NCBI GenBank assembly: GCA_005882135.1
Contig: VBDR01000046.1
Span: forward strand, 1 to 33,313
From: Chloroflexota bacterium
Lineage (GTDB): Bacteria; Chloroflexota; Dormibacteria; Dormibacterales; Dormibacteraceae
Direction of reading: 5' to 3'
DNA length: 33,313 nucleotides
The translations under genes were made by a program, and so were the position numbers. The notes beneath the pieces are model-generated. The model saw only the letters and a program-made list of their open reading frames with translations, was not told the origin of the DNA and did not search any database. Every line of letters starts with the position of its first letter. Within the stretch, counting starts at the first letter, position 1. Of this stretch, positions 7,655-16,001 are shown piece by piece.

Positions 7655-9165
7655 GCACCATCGCGCCGGCGCGGGTGGTCCTCGAGGCGGCCGGCATCCG
7701 CAAGCAATTTCCAGGAGTCGTGGCGCTGGACGATGTCTCGCTCCGCCTGCGCAGCGGGGAGATCCAGGCCCTGGTCGGCGAGAACGGCGCCGGCAAGAGC
7801 ACGCTGATCAAAGTCCTCACCGGCGTCTACCAGCCGGACGCCGGCACCGTCACGATCGACGGCGCGCCCGTTCGTTTTGGGTCCGCGCGCGCCGCCTTGA
7901 AGGCGGGGATCAGCGTCGTCCACCAGGAGCACAACCTGATCCCGCAGTTCACGGTGGCCGAGAACATCCTGCTCGAGCGGATACCGACCCGGATTCCACA
8001 GTTCGTCGATTACGCAGCCATCTACCGAGAGGCGCGACCCTGGATGAAGATGGTCGGACTCGATGTGCCGGCGACCAGGTCGGTCTCCACGCTCAGCGCG
8101 GCCCAGCTGCAGCTGGTCGAGATCGCCAAGGCCCTCTCCCTCCAGGCGCGGATCCTCCTCCTCGACGAGCCGACGGCGGCGATCACCCCGCACGAGACCG
8201 GTTACCTGTTCCGGGTCCTGCGAGAGCTGCGCGCTCAGGGCGTCGCGGTCGTTTTCGTCAGTCACAAGCTCGAGGAGGTGTTCGAGCTGGCGGACCGGGT
8301 GACCGTGCTGCGGGACGGCCGCAACACCGCGCTGGACCATGTGATCCAGGGCCTGACCCAGGACCAGATGGTCACCTACATGATTGGCAGGTCGGACGTG
8401 CTCGCGAAATTGCCCGGCCGTCCCGAGCACGGCGAGCCGGTCCTCGAGGTGCGAGACCTCGCCACGGAGGCGGGAGCGCGCGGGATCAGCTTCAGCCTCC
8501 ACCGAGGGGAGATCCTCGGCCTGTACGGCCTGGTCGGCGCCGGTCGCACGGAGCTGGCCAAGGCGATCATCGGCGAGGTCAAAGTGACCGGCGGCGGAGT
8601 GGTGGTGCGAGGACGCACGGCGCGCATTCGCGACCTTCGCGACGCCCTCGCCCGCTATCGCATCGGCTACGTGAGCGAGAACCGCAAGGAAGAGGGGCTC
8701 ATCCTCCTCCACTCGGTCCTCACCAATCTTTCCATCACCATCTGGCGGCGCCTCAGACTCTTTGGCCAGTGGATCCGACGCTCATCCGAGACGGCGGCGG
8801 TCATGCCACTGGTCAAGCAGCTCGACATCCGGGCGCACTCGCTCGCGCAGCAGGTGGGCACCTTGTCCGGTGGCAACCAGCAGAAGGTGAGCCTAGGCAA
8901 GTGGCTTGCCGCCGACGTCGAGATTCTCATCATCGATGAGCCGACGGTCGGGATCGACATCAAGACCAAGAACGCGCTGCACGAGCTGATCTGGAACCTC
9001 GCCGCTAACGGCAAGGCGATCATCGTCATCTCGAGTGACATGCCGGAGATCGTCCGGCTGGCGGACCGGATCTTGATCATGCGGAACCACAGGCTGGTGG
9101 GCGACTTATCGAACAATCACGACTACGAGGAGGTAAGCGCGGCGATCATGAGCCGGCTGAGCTGA
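7651..9165 (+). CDS. Sugar ABC transporter ATPase with two nucleotide-binding domains (RbsA/MglA type)
   Basis: A 504-residue cytoplasmic ATPase that powers the importer. The first nucleotide-binding domain has Walker A GENGAGKST (43-51), a signature beginning LSAAQ at 148 and Walker B ending in Asp172. The second has the usual degenerate Walker A of this family, GLVGAGRT (293-300), with Arg where Lys would be, a full LSGGNQQK signature near 405 and Walker B IDEPTVGID with Asp429. The length is normal for RbsA/MglA/AraG proteins. The first signature (LSAAQ) is weaker than the canonical LSGGQ, as is common in domain 1 of these proteins. The GTG start overlaps the upstream permease stop (GTGA). 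Confidence 0.92.
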   Translation: MSTIAPARVVLEAAGIRKQFPGVVALDDVSLRLRSGEIQALVGENGAGKSTLIKVLTGVYQPDAGTVTIDGAPVRFGSARAALKAGISVVHQEHNLIPQFTVAENILLERIPTRIPQFVDYAAIYREARPWMKMVGLDVPATRSVSTLSAAQLQLVEIAKALSLQARILLLDEPTAAITPHETGYLFRVLRELRAQGVAVVFVSHKLEEVFELADRVTVLRDGRNTALDHVIQGLTQDQMVTYMIGRSDVLAKLPGRPEHGEPVLEVRDLATEAGARGISFSLHRGEILGLYGLVGAGRTELAKAIIGEVKVTGGGVVVRGRTARIRDLRDALARYRIGYVSENRKEEGLILLHSVLTNLSITIWRRLRLFGQWIRRSSETAAVMPLVKQLDIRAHSLAQQVGTLSGGNQQKVSLGKWLAADVEILIIDEPTVGIDIKTKNALHELIWNLAANGKAIIVISSDMPEIVRLADRILIMRNHRLVGDLSNNHDYEEVSAAIMSRLS

Positions 9166-9169
9166 AGAG

Positions 9170-9508
9170 ATGCAGAGCTACGGACTGACCCTCCTGCTGA
9201 AGGACGATGCTGACGTTATCGAGCGTTACAAGGGCTACCACCGCGAAGCATGGCCGGAGGTCATTGCGCGCTTGAAAGAGATCGGAATCTCTGAGATGAA
9301 GATCTACCTGATCGGCCGCCGGCTGTTCATGTACATGGAGGCGGTGGACGGCTTCGATCCCGACCGTGACTTTCCGAAGCTCAACGACCTGCCTCGTTAC
9401 CGCGAGTGGGACGCACTGATGAGCTCCATGCAGGAGCGCGTCTCCGAGGCCAGAGAAGGAGAGTGGTGGGCGGCGATGGAAGAGGTCTTCGACCTGAACT
9501 GGCGATGA
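9170..9508 (+). CDS. L-rhamnose mutarotase-like protein (RhaM/FucU-type dimeric barrel)
   Basis: A 112-residue protein of the L-rhamnose mutarotase family (PF05336), close to the usual length of about 104. The conserved YKGYHREAWPEV segment carries Tyr20, Tyr23, His24 and Trp28, in the place where RhaM has its catalytic Tyr and His; IYLIGRRLFMYME forms a central strand. Family members interconvert alpha and beta anomers of L-rhamnose or related sugars, so the transported substrate is likely to be a 6-deoxy sugar or its analogue; related proteins also occur in L-fucose loci. The ATG at 9170 sits four bases after the ATPase stop. The stop overlaps the start of the regulator gene (ATGA). Confidence 0.82.
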   Translation: MQSYGLTLLLKDDADVIERYKGYHREAWPEVIARLKEIGISEMKIYLIGRRLFMYMEAVDGFDPDRDFPKLNDLPRYREWDALMSSMQERVSEAREGEWWAAMEEVFDLNWR

Positions 9509-10197
9509 AAGAGCGCACTCGCACGCGCCCGCTGCCTCGGCAGATCCTGAGCGACAGCGTCTACGAGGCGGTCAAGGAGCTGGTGATGGACCAGCACATC
9601 GAGCCCGGGGCGAGGGTCAACATCGACCAGCTCGCGCGCGACCTGCGGGTCTCGCCGACTCCGGTGCGCGAGGCGCTTGCCCGGCTCGAGATGGACGCTC
9701 TCGTGATCAAAGAGCCGCTGCGGGGATATTCGATCGCTCCCATCCTCGACGCTGCGGCTTTCGAGCAGCTCTACGAAGTCCGCGGGTTGATCGAGCCTTT
9801 CGCCGCCCGGCGAGCGTGCGAGCGGGCGAACCGCCAGCTCGTCACCGCGCTGCATCGTGAGATCGACGCCATGCAGAAGACGATCGACGGGCTGCGGCCC
9901 GAAAAGCCGCGGCGCTATCGCGACTATCGTGAATTCGCCTGGGAGGACGCACGCTTCCACGAGGCCATCGCAGTGGCGTCCGGCAACGAGCTGCTCGGCG
10001 AGACGCTCAGCCGCCTTCGTTCGCACCTCCACCTCTATCGCCTTTACTACGCGACCGGAATCGGCCCCGAAACGGTGGCCGAGCACGAGGCGATCGTGAC
10101 GGCAATCGCGGCACACCAGCCCGAGGCCGCCGCGGCGGCGATGGCCGAACACATCAAGCGTTCGCAAGGCCGGCAGCGACACGCGTTCGAACGTTAG
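9505..10197 (+). CDS. GntR-family regulator, FadR/FCD subfamily
   Basis: A 230-residue regulator. The N-terminal winged helix-turn-helix (about 16-78) includes the family motif LARDLRVSPTPVREALARLEMD. The C-terminal all-helical FCD domain (about 85-220) keeps the putative metal and ligand residues Asp148, His152, His194 and His216, with the expected 4- and 22-residue spacings. FCD regulators usually bind small organic acids, which suits a locus with an acid-sugar dehydratase, so a sugar-derived acid is the likely effector. The ATG at 9505 lies inside the mutarotase stop (ATGA overlap) and is far better than an earlier in-frame start. It is the last gene of the operon and probably acts at the inverted repeats at 3425-3456, an autoregulated arrangement. 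Confidence 0.88.
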   Translation: MKERTRTRPLPRQILSDSVYEAVKELVMDQHIEPGARVNIDQLARDLRVSPTPVREALARLEMDALVIKEPLRGYSIAPILDAAAFEQLYEVRGLIEPFAARRACERANRQLVTALHREIDAMQKTIDGLRPEKPRRYRDYREFAWEDARFHEAIAVASGNELLGETLSRLRSHLHLYRLYYATGIGPETVAEHEAIVTAIAAHQPEAAAAAMAEHIKRSQGRQRHAFER

Positions 10198-10222
10198 AAG
10201 CCGGTCTCTACAGACGAGCTGC

Positions 10223-10717
10223 TCAGCTCACCGCTTTCTTCACGAGTGCGCCGATTCTTGCCTCGTCGTCGGCGGTCAACTTCGTCAGCGCGAAGGCGAC
10301 TGGCCACATTGCGCCTTCGTCGAGCTTCGCCGCGTCGTTGAACCCGAACGTCGCGTACCTCGTCTTGAACTTCTGCGCGCTTTGAAAAAAGCAGAGGACC
10401 TTGCCGTCCTTGGCATACGCGGGCATCCCGTACCAGGTTCTCGGCGAGAGGGCCGGCGCGCTGGTTTTGATGATGGCATGGAGCCGCCTGGCCATGGCGC
10501 GATCCGGCTCCCGCATCTCTGCGATCTTCGCGAGCACTTCACTTTCCCCGTCCGCCTTGCGCGAGGCCACCTTCTGCTCTTCGACGCGGTCCTTCATCGC
10601 GTCTTTTTCCTCGTCCGTGAATCCCTCGTACCTCTTCTTGGTCGCGGTGCTGCTTTTGGCGGACTTCTGCGTAGCCTTCGTTGCAGGTTTGCTCTTCGCC
10701 ATGGTGTCCGCGGTCAT
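10223..10717 (-). CDS. DUF1801 (YdhG-like) protein
   Basis: A 164-residue protein. The first 50 residues are lysine- and alanine-rich and low in complexity; the rest matches DUF1801 (PF08818), with [28 protein letters not shown] and the C-terminal [14 protein letters not shown]. Members include YdhG-like proteins and putative iron chaperones of the frataxin-like fold, but the role is not settled. The ATG at 10717 overlaps the stop of the upstream VOC gene as ATGA; a second ATG at 10702 exists but has no ribosome binding site. It is the last gene of a reverse-strand AraC-VOC-DUF1801 operon, a combination of stress- or antibiotic-related small proteins whose target is unknown. Confidence 0.8.
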   Translation of the reverse strand: MTADTMAKSKPATKATQKSAKSSTATKKRYEGFTDEEKDAMKDRVEEQKVASRKADGESEVLAKIAEMREPDRAMARRLHAIIKTSAPALSPRTWYGMPAYAKDGKVLCFFQSAQKFKTRYATFGFNDAAKLDEGAMWPVAFALTKLTADDEARIGALVKKAVS

Positions 10718-11142
10718 GCGGTCGCCTTCTGGGCGACCTTCCCCTGCTGGAGGATCCGGATGGCGTTGCCGAAGGGGTCGCGGACGCCCATGTCGGTGCC
10801 GTAGAAGTGGTCGGTGGGCTCCTGGGTGAAGTCGGTGACGCCGCGCGACTTGAGGGTCTCGTACAGACCCCGGATGTCGTCCGCCTTGAACACGAGCCCG
10901 CCCAGCGCGCCCTTCGTGATCAGCTCGCGGAGCTGCGCAGCGGTGGCTTCGTCATGCACCGGCGGGCCCGGCTCCTCCAGGGAGATCTCGGTGACGTCGC
11001 CAGGGACGCGCACCGTCAGCCAGCGGTAGGAACCCTGCTTGACGTCCTGGCCCTTCTCCAGCCCGAGCTTGTTGACGTAGAAGTCAAGAGCCTCGTCCTT
11101 GTTGAGGACCATGATCGAGGCGACGTTGAGTTTGGTGATCAT
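10714..11142 (-). CDS. VOC/glyoxalase-fold protein
   Basis: A 142-residue protein of the vicinal oxygen chelate superfamily with two beta-alpha-beta-beta-beta modules: [21 protein letters not shown] in the first and [14 protein letters not shown] followed by [15 protein letters not shown] in the second. The second module ends in the usual DPFGN motif. A length of about 140 residues is typical of single-chain dimer-forming members (bleomycin-resistance or PhnB-like). The ATG at 11142 has AGGAGA upstream and replaces an earlier in-frame start that would add 55 unconserved residues. It lies 46 bases after the AraC-type gene on the same strand, a frequent pairing in actinobacterial genomes. The substrate is unknown. 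Confidence 0.85.
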   Translation of the reverse strand: MITKLNVASIMVLNKDEALDFYVNKLGLEKGQDVKQGSYRWLTVRVPGDVTEISLEEPGPPVHDEATAAQLRELITKGALGGLVFKADDIRGLYETLKSRGVTDFTQEPTDHFYGTDMGVRDPFGNAIRILQQGKVAQKATA

Positions 11143-11188
11143 CGCTCGTTTTCTCCTTTGCGAGACTTGATGGGGGATGACCCTCATG

Positions 11189-11641
11189 CTAGGAGGCCGT
11201 CGCTGCGGTGGCGTCTCCAAAACTGCTCGATCGCCGCGCCACCCCCGCCGCCACCACCGGCCGCGTGGCCGCCAACTGGAAGCAGTTGGGCGCCACCATC
11301 GGCTCATGCCCCACGCGGTAGTCGGACGGCGTCTCGCCGACGATCTCCCGGAACATGCGGACGAAGGTCCCTCTGCTGCTGAAGCCGACGTCGAAGCAGA
11401 TGTCGGTGACGCTGCGGTCGGTCTCGCGCAGCAGGAACATCGAGCGCTCCACCCGCCGCCGCTGCAGGTAACGGTGCGGCGTCTCCCCGAAGACGGCTCG
11501 GAAGCTGCGAATGAAGTGGGCGTCGGAGATGTGAGCCACCGCGGCCACGGCGCGGACGTCGAGCGGCTCGGCGTAGGCGCGGTCCATGGCGTCGCGGGCG
11601 CGCAGCAGGCGCCGGTTCAAGTCCTCGACTTCCCGGCTCAC
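11189..11641 (-). CDS. Short AraC-family transcriptional regulator
   Basis: A 150-residue protein made almost wholly of an AraC/XylS DNA-binding domain: the first helix-turn-helix is at about 28-50 (VRAVAAVAHISDAHFIRSFRAV) and the second at about 77-101 (SVTDICFDVGFSSRGTFVRMF), followed by GETPSDYR. There is no N-terminal cupin or other ligand domain, so it resembles the stand-alone MarA/SoxS type. The C-terminal 35 residues are unconserved. The GTG at 11641 has no ribosome binding site, but TAGCGT (11653-11648) lies six bases upstream, consistent with a leaderless mRNA. It probably controls the VOC and DUF1801 genes behind it. Confidence 0.82.
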   Translation of the reverse strand: MSREVEDLNRRLLRARDAMDRAYAEPLDVRAVAAVAHISDAHFIRSFRAVFGETPHRYLQRRRVERSMFLLRETDRSVTDICFDVGFSSRGTFVRMFREIVGETPSDYRVGHEPMVAPNCFQLAATRPVVAAGVARRSSSFGDATAATAS

Positions 11642-11647
11642 GCTGCA

Positions 11648-11653
11648 ACGCTA
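11648..11653 (-). promoter_or_regulatory. Candidate -10 box for a leaderless AraC-type transcript
   Basis: TAGCGT on the reverse strand fits TANNNT and ends six bases before the GTG start of the AraC-type gene, the distance expected if transcription begins at the first base of the start codon. The -35 region is weak (TGAGCA at 17 bases). Confidence 0.3.
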
Positions 11654-11832
11654 CGACATTGGCGGGCACGTGCTCAGCCGCCCTCCGTCAACAACCCTCC
11701 CTACCGGCTGAATGCCTGTGGCCGAGATCGCCTGGCTTTTCAGGCGTCCGGCTCTTGGGTCGCTACCGGCAGCACCGCGGGCAGATCGACATACAAACTG
11801 TCCGGTGCTCTCACGTCGTCCTCTACGGGGGA

Positions 11833-13575
11833 CTAGGGCAGCGGTTTCTCGACCATCGCGCTGCCGCCGCCGCGCCGCACGGGCTCGGCGGCAGCGAGGA
11901 CCAGACCTCCCGCTAGGAGCTCGATTCCCGTCGCGGCCCCGATCTCGGGTGTAGAGCTGAAGCTCTCTCCGAGGGCTTCCAGCTGCGCTCGCTCGGCCGT
12001 GCCGAGGAAGGCAGGCTCGGCCTGGGTGGTGGCGGAATTTCGCTGAGAGAGCCGCGCCGTTGCAATCGCCCCAGGGAGAGTTCGCCCGAGATCCAGCCGT
12101 TCGAGCAGGAGCTGGAGGACGGTGGTGATGATGCTGGCGCCGCCCGGCGAGCCGAGCGCGAGGATTGGTCTGCCGTCCTTGAACACGATGGTCGGGGACA
12201 TGCTCGAGCGCGGGCGCTTGCCGCCCGCGGGTGAGTTCGCGGTGCCTGGGACGAAGTTGAAGTCGGTGAGCTCGTTGTTGAGCAAGAACCCATGGCCCGG
12301 CACGACGATGCCGCTCCCTCCGATCTGCTCGATCGTGAACGTGTAGGAGACGACGTTGCCAAAGCGGTCAGAGACTGTGAGGTGCGTTGTGGATGAGGGC
12401 ACGTTGAACGGCCCTGGGTCACCGGGCGCGACGGGGACCGGAAGTGCGGTGGCGCCAATGAGCGCCCGGCGCTGGGCGGCGTAAGCGTCCGAGAGCAAGC
12501 CCTGTATTGGCACGTTGACGAAGTCAGGGTCGCCCAGGAACTGGTTGCGATCGGCGAACGCCAGCTTGGACGCCTCCAGCATCAGGTACAGCGCCTGGGC
12601 CCGCGGCAGCGAGCCGAGATCGAAGCCCTCGAGGATATTGAGCGCCTCGCCCACGGTCGAGCCCCCGCTCGAGGGCGGGCCCATGCCAAAGACCTCGTAG
12701 CCGCGGTACTGGACATCCGTCGGCGCGCGCGAGATGGCCTGGTAGCCGGCGAGATCGCCGGCCGTCATCAGTCCCGGCCGCACCGTCCGAGTGGCGCCGG
12801 GTGCCAGCGGCGGATGCTGCACCGTCGCCACGATGGCGTCGGCCAGAGCGCCACCATAGAACGCATCCATTCTGTGCGCGGCCAGCGTCTGGTAGGTCTT
12901 GGCAAGGTCTGGGTTGCGGAAGATCGAACCCACCGGCGGGGCATCGCCATCGGGCAGGTAGAGCTCCCTGGTCGAGGTGAAGTCCTGGAAGCGATCCCGG
13001 TTGGAGACGACCTGGTCGTGGAATGTCTGGTCGACCTCGAAGCCACCCCGAGCGATCCCGATGGAAGGAGCGAGCGCTTCCGCCAGCGGAATCGATCCAA
13101 ACCGAGCCAGCGCCTCCTCCCAGAGCCGCGGGGTCCCCGGCACGCCCACGCCCAGCCCGCTGGTCACTCCCTCGGCGAACGAGATCGGTTGCCCGGTCGA
13201 AGGATCGACGAAGCTGTTGGGCCGGAACGCCGCCGGCGCAGTCTCGCGCCCGTCCAGCGTGAACACGCGGCCGTCACGCGCGCTGTAGACGACCATGAAA
13301 CCACCGCCGCCCACACCGCAGGAGAAAGGTTCCACGACTCCAAGGACGGCCGCCGCGGCCACCGCGGCGTCTACGGCGTTGCCGCCCCGGCGCAGAACGT
13401 CGATGGCAGCTTTGGTGGCCACTGGGTCGACGCTGGCCGCGGCGCCACCGCTGCCGACGGCACTCGCCTGCTTGGTCGGTGTCGGGCGCGCCGCGAGAAC
13501 CGGCTGGGCCGCGATCCCGATCGCAGCCACCACGGCCAGAAGCGCAAGCACCGGACGCCCCGCGGAACCCCTCAT
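11833..13575 (-). CDS. ggt: Gamma-glutamyltransferase, secreted
   Basis: A 580-residue precursor. An N-terminal Sec signal (hydrophobic core about 8-24, cleavage likely after VLA at 28) points to export. Family motifs follow in order: GGNAVDAAVAAA, PFSCGVGGGGFM, LDGRETAP, then the autocatalytic site TTH at 396-398, where Thr396 becomes the N-terminal nucleophile of the small subunit after self-cleavage, FLLNNELTDF, and the oxyanion-binding GSPGGASIITTV. The enzyme cleaves gamma-glutamyl bonds in glutathione and other gamma-glutamyl peptides outside the cytoplasm. The ATG at 13575 is preceded by GGAGA and by the signal sequence; an earlier in-frame start would put 40 residues before the signal. 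A strong promoter lies 56-84 bases upstream. No lipobox is present, so it is a soluble secreted enzyme. Confidence 0.93.
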   Translation of the reverse strand: MRGSAGRPVLALLAVVAAIGIAAQPVLAARPTPTKQASAVGSGGAAASVDPVATKAAIDVLRRGGNAVDAAVAAAAVLGVVEPFSCGVGGGGFMVVYSARDGRVFTLDGRETAPAAFRPNSFVDPSTGQPISFAEGVTSGLGVGVPGTPRLWEEALARFGSIPLAEALAPSIGIARGGFEVDQTFHDQVVSNRDRFQDFTSTRELYLPDGDAPPVGSIFRNPDLAKTYQTLAAHRMDAFYGGALADAIVATVQHPPLAPGATRTVRPGLMTAGDLAGYQAISRAPTDVQYRGYEVFGMGPPSSGGSTVGEALNILEGFDLGSLPRAQALYLMLEASKLAFADRNQFLGDPDFVNVPIQGLLSDAYAAQRRALIGATALPVPVAPGDPGPFNVPSSTTHLTVSDRFGNVVSYTFTIEQIGGSGIVVPGHGFLLNNELTDFNFVPGTANSPAGGKRPRSSMSPTIVFKDGRPILALGSPGGASIITTVLQLLLERLDLGRTLPGAIATARLSQRNSATTQAEPAFLGTAERAQLEALGESFSSTPEIGAATGIELLAGGLVLAAAEPVRRGGGSAMVEKPLP

Positions 13576-13630
13576 CGCACTTCTCCCCCGAGCCACATAG
13601 CCACCTTCGAATGGCGGCTCTCGCACGACG

Positions 13631-13659
13631 AGCCTACGTCCGCCTCGAGAGACTGTCAA
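13631..13659 (-). promoter_or_regulatory. Housekeeping-type promoter of ggt
   Basis: On the reverse strand a perfect TTGACA (13659-13654) is followed after exactly 17 bases by TAGGCT (13636-13631). This is the standard vegetative-sigma arrangement with a high-GC TANNNT -10 box. It predicts a 5' leader of about 50 bases before the ggt start codon at 13575. Confidence 0.65.
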
Positions 13660-13725
13660 CGCAGAAATCTCGGGTCCCCGACCAAAAAATTGCAACCGAG
13701 ATCGCCCCCGAAATCCGAACTTACT

Positions 13726-13740
13726 GACAGCAATTCTGTC
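13726..13740. repeat. Short inverted repeat upstream of ggt
   Basis: GACAG and CTGTC flank CAATT as a perfect five-base inverted repeat, in an AT-richer stretch about 70 bases upstream of the ggt -35 box. It could be a regulator site. Five-base arms are short enough to arise by chance. The remainder of 13660-13899 shows no gene. Confidence 0.25.
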
Positions 13741-13899
13741 GTCTGTATCAATCGAGTGGAAAAACCGTTCAAAACTGGACGCGGTCGGCGTCCATCTTGA
13801 AAGACACCGGGGTCGAGTTGCGCCACCCAGCCGACGATCGCGGTCTCCGGTCAGCGGTCAAAGTGCCAGCGAGTCGCTCCGTGCGGCTCCTTGGTCGCT

Positions 13900-13922
13900 A
13901 CTCCAACGGCCGTGGTTGGAGT
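13900..13922. terminator. Hairpin just past the nucleotidyltransferase gene
   Basis: ACTCCAAC (13900-13907) and GTTGGAGT (13915-13922) are perfect eight-base arms around a seven-base loop, five bases beyond the stop of the reverse-strand nucleotidyltransferase gene. No run of T follows, so it would be a terminator of the U-tract-less kind or simply an mRNA-protecting stem. Confidence 0.4.
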
Positions 13923-13927
13923 GATTC

Positions 13928-14674
13928 CTACCGCAGTTCAGCCAGGCGCTCCGCGACCGTGTCCGCGCTCGGCACGTTGGCCTCCTTGCCTTCGTCCAGG
14001 AGCGCGCGCATAGCCGCCGAGAGAGCGCTGTGCAGCCGCTCGGGCTCAAGGGATTCAACGTGCGTTCCGTTGAAGCTGGCGAGGCTGTCGGCGGGTAGGT
14101 CGTCGTAACCGCGGGCTTGTACCGCCGGTAGTCCCCGACGGAGGCAGGCGAGCGATAGAGCGTGGTCCCGGACCGCGCCGATGTAGTGCTCCGCCTGCCA
14201 AACACGCCCGCGTTCGATGCACGCGCGCGCGTGCAAGCCGTAGACGACGCCCCACCCGAAGAGGTCTCCGCCGGCCGGCGGCTTGCGCCCATCGGCCGGC
14301 TCGCCCTCAGCGGTTTCGCCGAACAGCAGTCGGAACCGGGGACTGGCGGCGGCGAAGCGCGCCGCCGGCGTCAGCGACAGATCGAGCTGGAGAGCGTCCG
14401 GCAGCAGGAACACGCGGTATATGGTCGGCCCGCGCTCAAGGTCGACGAGATGCACCGCGGCCATCTCGTCGCTGAGCGTGCGACTCCAGTCGTCGAGAAC
14501 TTCAGCAAGGAGCACGTCGTCGGCGACGGCGAAGGTGAGGTCGAGGTCGGAGAAGCGATCGCCGCCCCCGACTGCCAGCGAGCCGACCGCGGCTCCAGCA
14601 ACGACCCGGCGGTCCTTTTCGGCAAGGGTCAAAACGCTTTCGCGTAGGGCGTCCCGTTGCTCAACCGTGAACAC
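13928..14674 (-). CDS. Nucleotidyltransferase-fold protein (aminoglycoside-nucleotidyltransferase-like)
   Basis: A 248-residue protein. The N-terminal half has the nucleotidyltransferase signature AVGSLAVGGGDRFSDLDLTF (about 28-48), that is G-S followed by S-D-x-D, where the two Asp bind catalytic Mg; a further acidic position is in LQLDLSLTPA (about 94-103). The C-terminal half is helical (HARACIERGRVWQAEHYIG, ALSAAMRALLDEG), as in minimal nucleotidyltransferases fused to a substrate-binding bundle. Relatives include putative aminoglycoside adenylyltransferases, but resistance cannot be claimed from sequence. It starts at a GTG (14674) without a clear ribosome binding site. It stands alone on the reverse strand. 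Confidence 0.75.
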   Translation of the reverse strand: MFTVEQRDALRESVLTLAEKDRRVVAGAAVGSLAVGGGDRFSDLDLTFAVADDVLLAEVLDDWSRTLSDEMAAVHLVDLERGPTIYRVFLLPDALQLDLSLTPAARFAAASPRFRLLFGETAEGEPADGRKPPAGGDLFGWGVVYGLHARACIERGRVWQAEHYIGAVRDHALSLACLRRGLPAVQARGYDDLPADSLASFNGTHVESLEPERLHSALSAAMRALLDEGKEANVPSADTVAERLAELR

Positions 14675-15149
14675 GACCGCGCGGATCGTAGACGGTGCCG
14701 CGTCGCAATTGCTCGAATCCCGAAGTCAAAGCCTGACGGAATTCCCGGAAGACTCTCACCAAGATCACAAGCGGTCCCGAGACTCTGACTTCAGCCTGGG
14801 TTCATGCGCAAGGACGCCGTTGTGCCTGTCGCGAGCCGAACCAGCACGGGCCGCTGGCCTGTCGGCCTTTTGTACGCGGCTCAACTCCTCGGCGAGGTTG
14901 CGGTCGGCATGGTCGCGGGCGCTCCGGGCGTCCTTGCATATCGATCCGCGCTGGTCGCAGCCGGGCAGCACGCGACGACCCGGCTGCTCCATTTCGATAA
15001 GAGCGATTGATGAAGAGATTGCTTCGGGGAAACCTCACTGGCCTTCCCGTCGCGGCAGGACACTTTTTCCCTGCAGAGTTTTCCTCAGGAGACGGCGGCC
15101 TCGATGATCGGTTTTTTCATCAGGACCGGCTAACCGCGTCCCGCTGTCC
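14675..15149. other. Intergenic gap of about 475 bases
   Basis: This lies between two reverse-strand genes. Open frames on both strands (for example 14804-15010 forward) have no ribosome binding site, an arginine-rich shadow-like composition and no recognisable motif. No terminator with a T run was found behind the DUF1989 gene; a TTTTTT tract at about 15112-15117 lacks a clear stem. Confidence 0.5.
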
Positions 15150-15962
15150 CTAGCGAACGTAGACCGACTTGATTTGGACAGGCTCGGGCGGCTTCCAGCC
15201 TTCGAGCAGGTCGCCGCTCAGCTCGTAGACCTCGACTCCGATGGGGTGGCAGTTGGCGACCGGGTCCGCACCATCCGGACCCCACCCCCACTTCGAGAGG
15301 TCACCGCTGGGGCAGGTCGAGATTGCGCACAGAAGGTCGATCTCAGCGAAGAACTCGAAGAAGTCGCCTTTCCTCGCGGGGCTCGGTTCCATGAAGTAGA
15401 TCTCGTGTTTCGGGTCAAGGCCGGTGACCTGGAAGACGTTCAGCACGTCATGCACGTCGAGCTCGGTCAGGTGGTATGGCGCGACCGCGCGCGACAGGTT
15501 GTTATGGCACGTGACGTCGTAGTCACGGTCGTCGAGAAGCTTGTAAAGGTATGGATCGCATCGACTCCCGAGCAGGTCGTGGCAGCGTCCTCCGTTCGCC
15601 GTGGGCGTGGTCGGCAGCGTGTCGTTGGTGATCGTGACCATGGGACGCAGGTAAGGCAGGCACGACCACAGCCGGTCGAACGTCGTGACGTGGGCGCCCT
15701 GCAGCTGGCGTGTCCGGGCGGCCCAGAACCGTTCGCGCGGGTTGTACACGTTCCACAGGTTGAGGTCGCAGACCTGCGGTCCTTCCACGGTGACGATGCG
15801 CACGACGCAGCCCGCCTTGACAGGCCATGCGTGTCCGCTGCGGATCGGGACGATGTGCTCGTGCACGCGCCGCCTGCGCCCGGTGGCCTGAGCGATGCGT
15901 TCGTAAAAGCCGCGGTCGATATCAAGACGTCCCGGCACTTCAGGGTCGTGGTAGAGGTGCAT
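15150..15962 (-). CDS. DUF1989 (urea-carboxylase-associated / carboxyguanidine-deiminase-like) protein
   Basis: A 270-residue protein of the DUF1989 family (PF09347). Visible motifs are AGCVVRIVTVEGPQVCDLNLWN (about 50-71, the family's substrate/metal core), FDRLWSCLPYLRPMVTI, CHDLLGSRCDP, CHNNLSRAV, DVLNVFQVTGL and a C-terminal KGDFFEFFAEIDLLCAISTCP. Members occur beside urea carboxylase and allophanate hydrolase, and a paired form acts as carboxyguanidine deiminase. Here there is one copy and no urea carboxylase, allophanate hydrolase or riboswitch in the window, so the substrate may differ. At 270 residues it is longer than the typical 200-240. The ATG at 15962 lacks a strong ribosome binding site and lies only 39 bases from the divergent GNAT gene. 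Confidence 0.82.
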   Translation of the reverse strand: MHLYHDPEVPGRLDIDRGFYERIAQATGRRRRVHEHIVPIRSGHAWPVKAGCVVRIVTVEGPQVCDLNLWNVYNPRERFWAARTRQLQGAHVTTFDRLWSCLPYLRPMVTITNDTLPTTPTANGGRCHDLLGSRCDPYLYKLLDDRDYDVTCHNNLSRAVAPYHLTELDVHDVLNVFQVTGLDPKHEIYFMEPSPARKGDFFEFFAEIDLLCAISTCPSGDLSKWGWGPDGADPVANCHPIGVEVYELSGDLLEGWKPPEPVQIKSVYVR

Positions 15963-16001
15963 CGCGCATCATTGTGATCCCGGCCGTGGCATGCTGCGGC
16001 T

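Noticed and set aside
7309..8712. A 467-residue reverse-strand open frame opposite the sugar ATPase.
   Set aside because: It is a high-GC antisense shadow of the permease and ATPase genes, with low-complexity Asp/Arg composition and no motif.
10216..10229. GAGCT-GCTC-AGCTC hairpin between the converging GntR and DUF1801 genes.
   Set aside because: The stem has only five pairs, no T run follows and it overlaps the DUF1801 stop, so it is too weak to call a terminator.
11750..13903. Similar strings near 11750 (GGCTCTTGGGTCGCTAC) and 13885 (GGCTCCTTGGTCGCTAC), possibly a dispersed repeat.
   Set aside because: Two short imperfect copies with no shared flanks or structure can arise by chance.
14804..15010. 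A 68-residue forward open frame in the 14.7-15.1 kb gap.
   Set aside because: No ribosome binding site, no recognisable motif and no support from neighbours.
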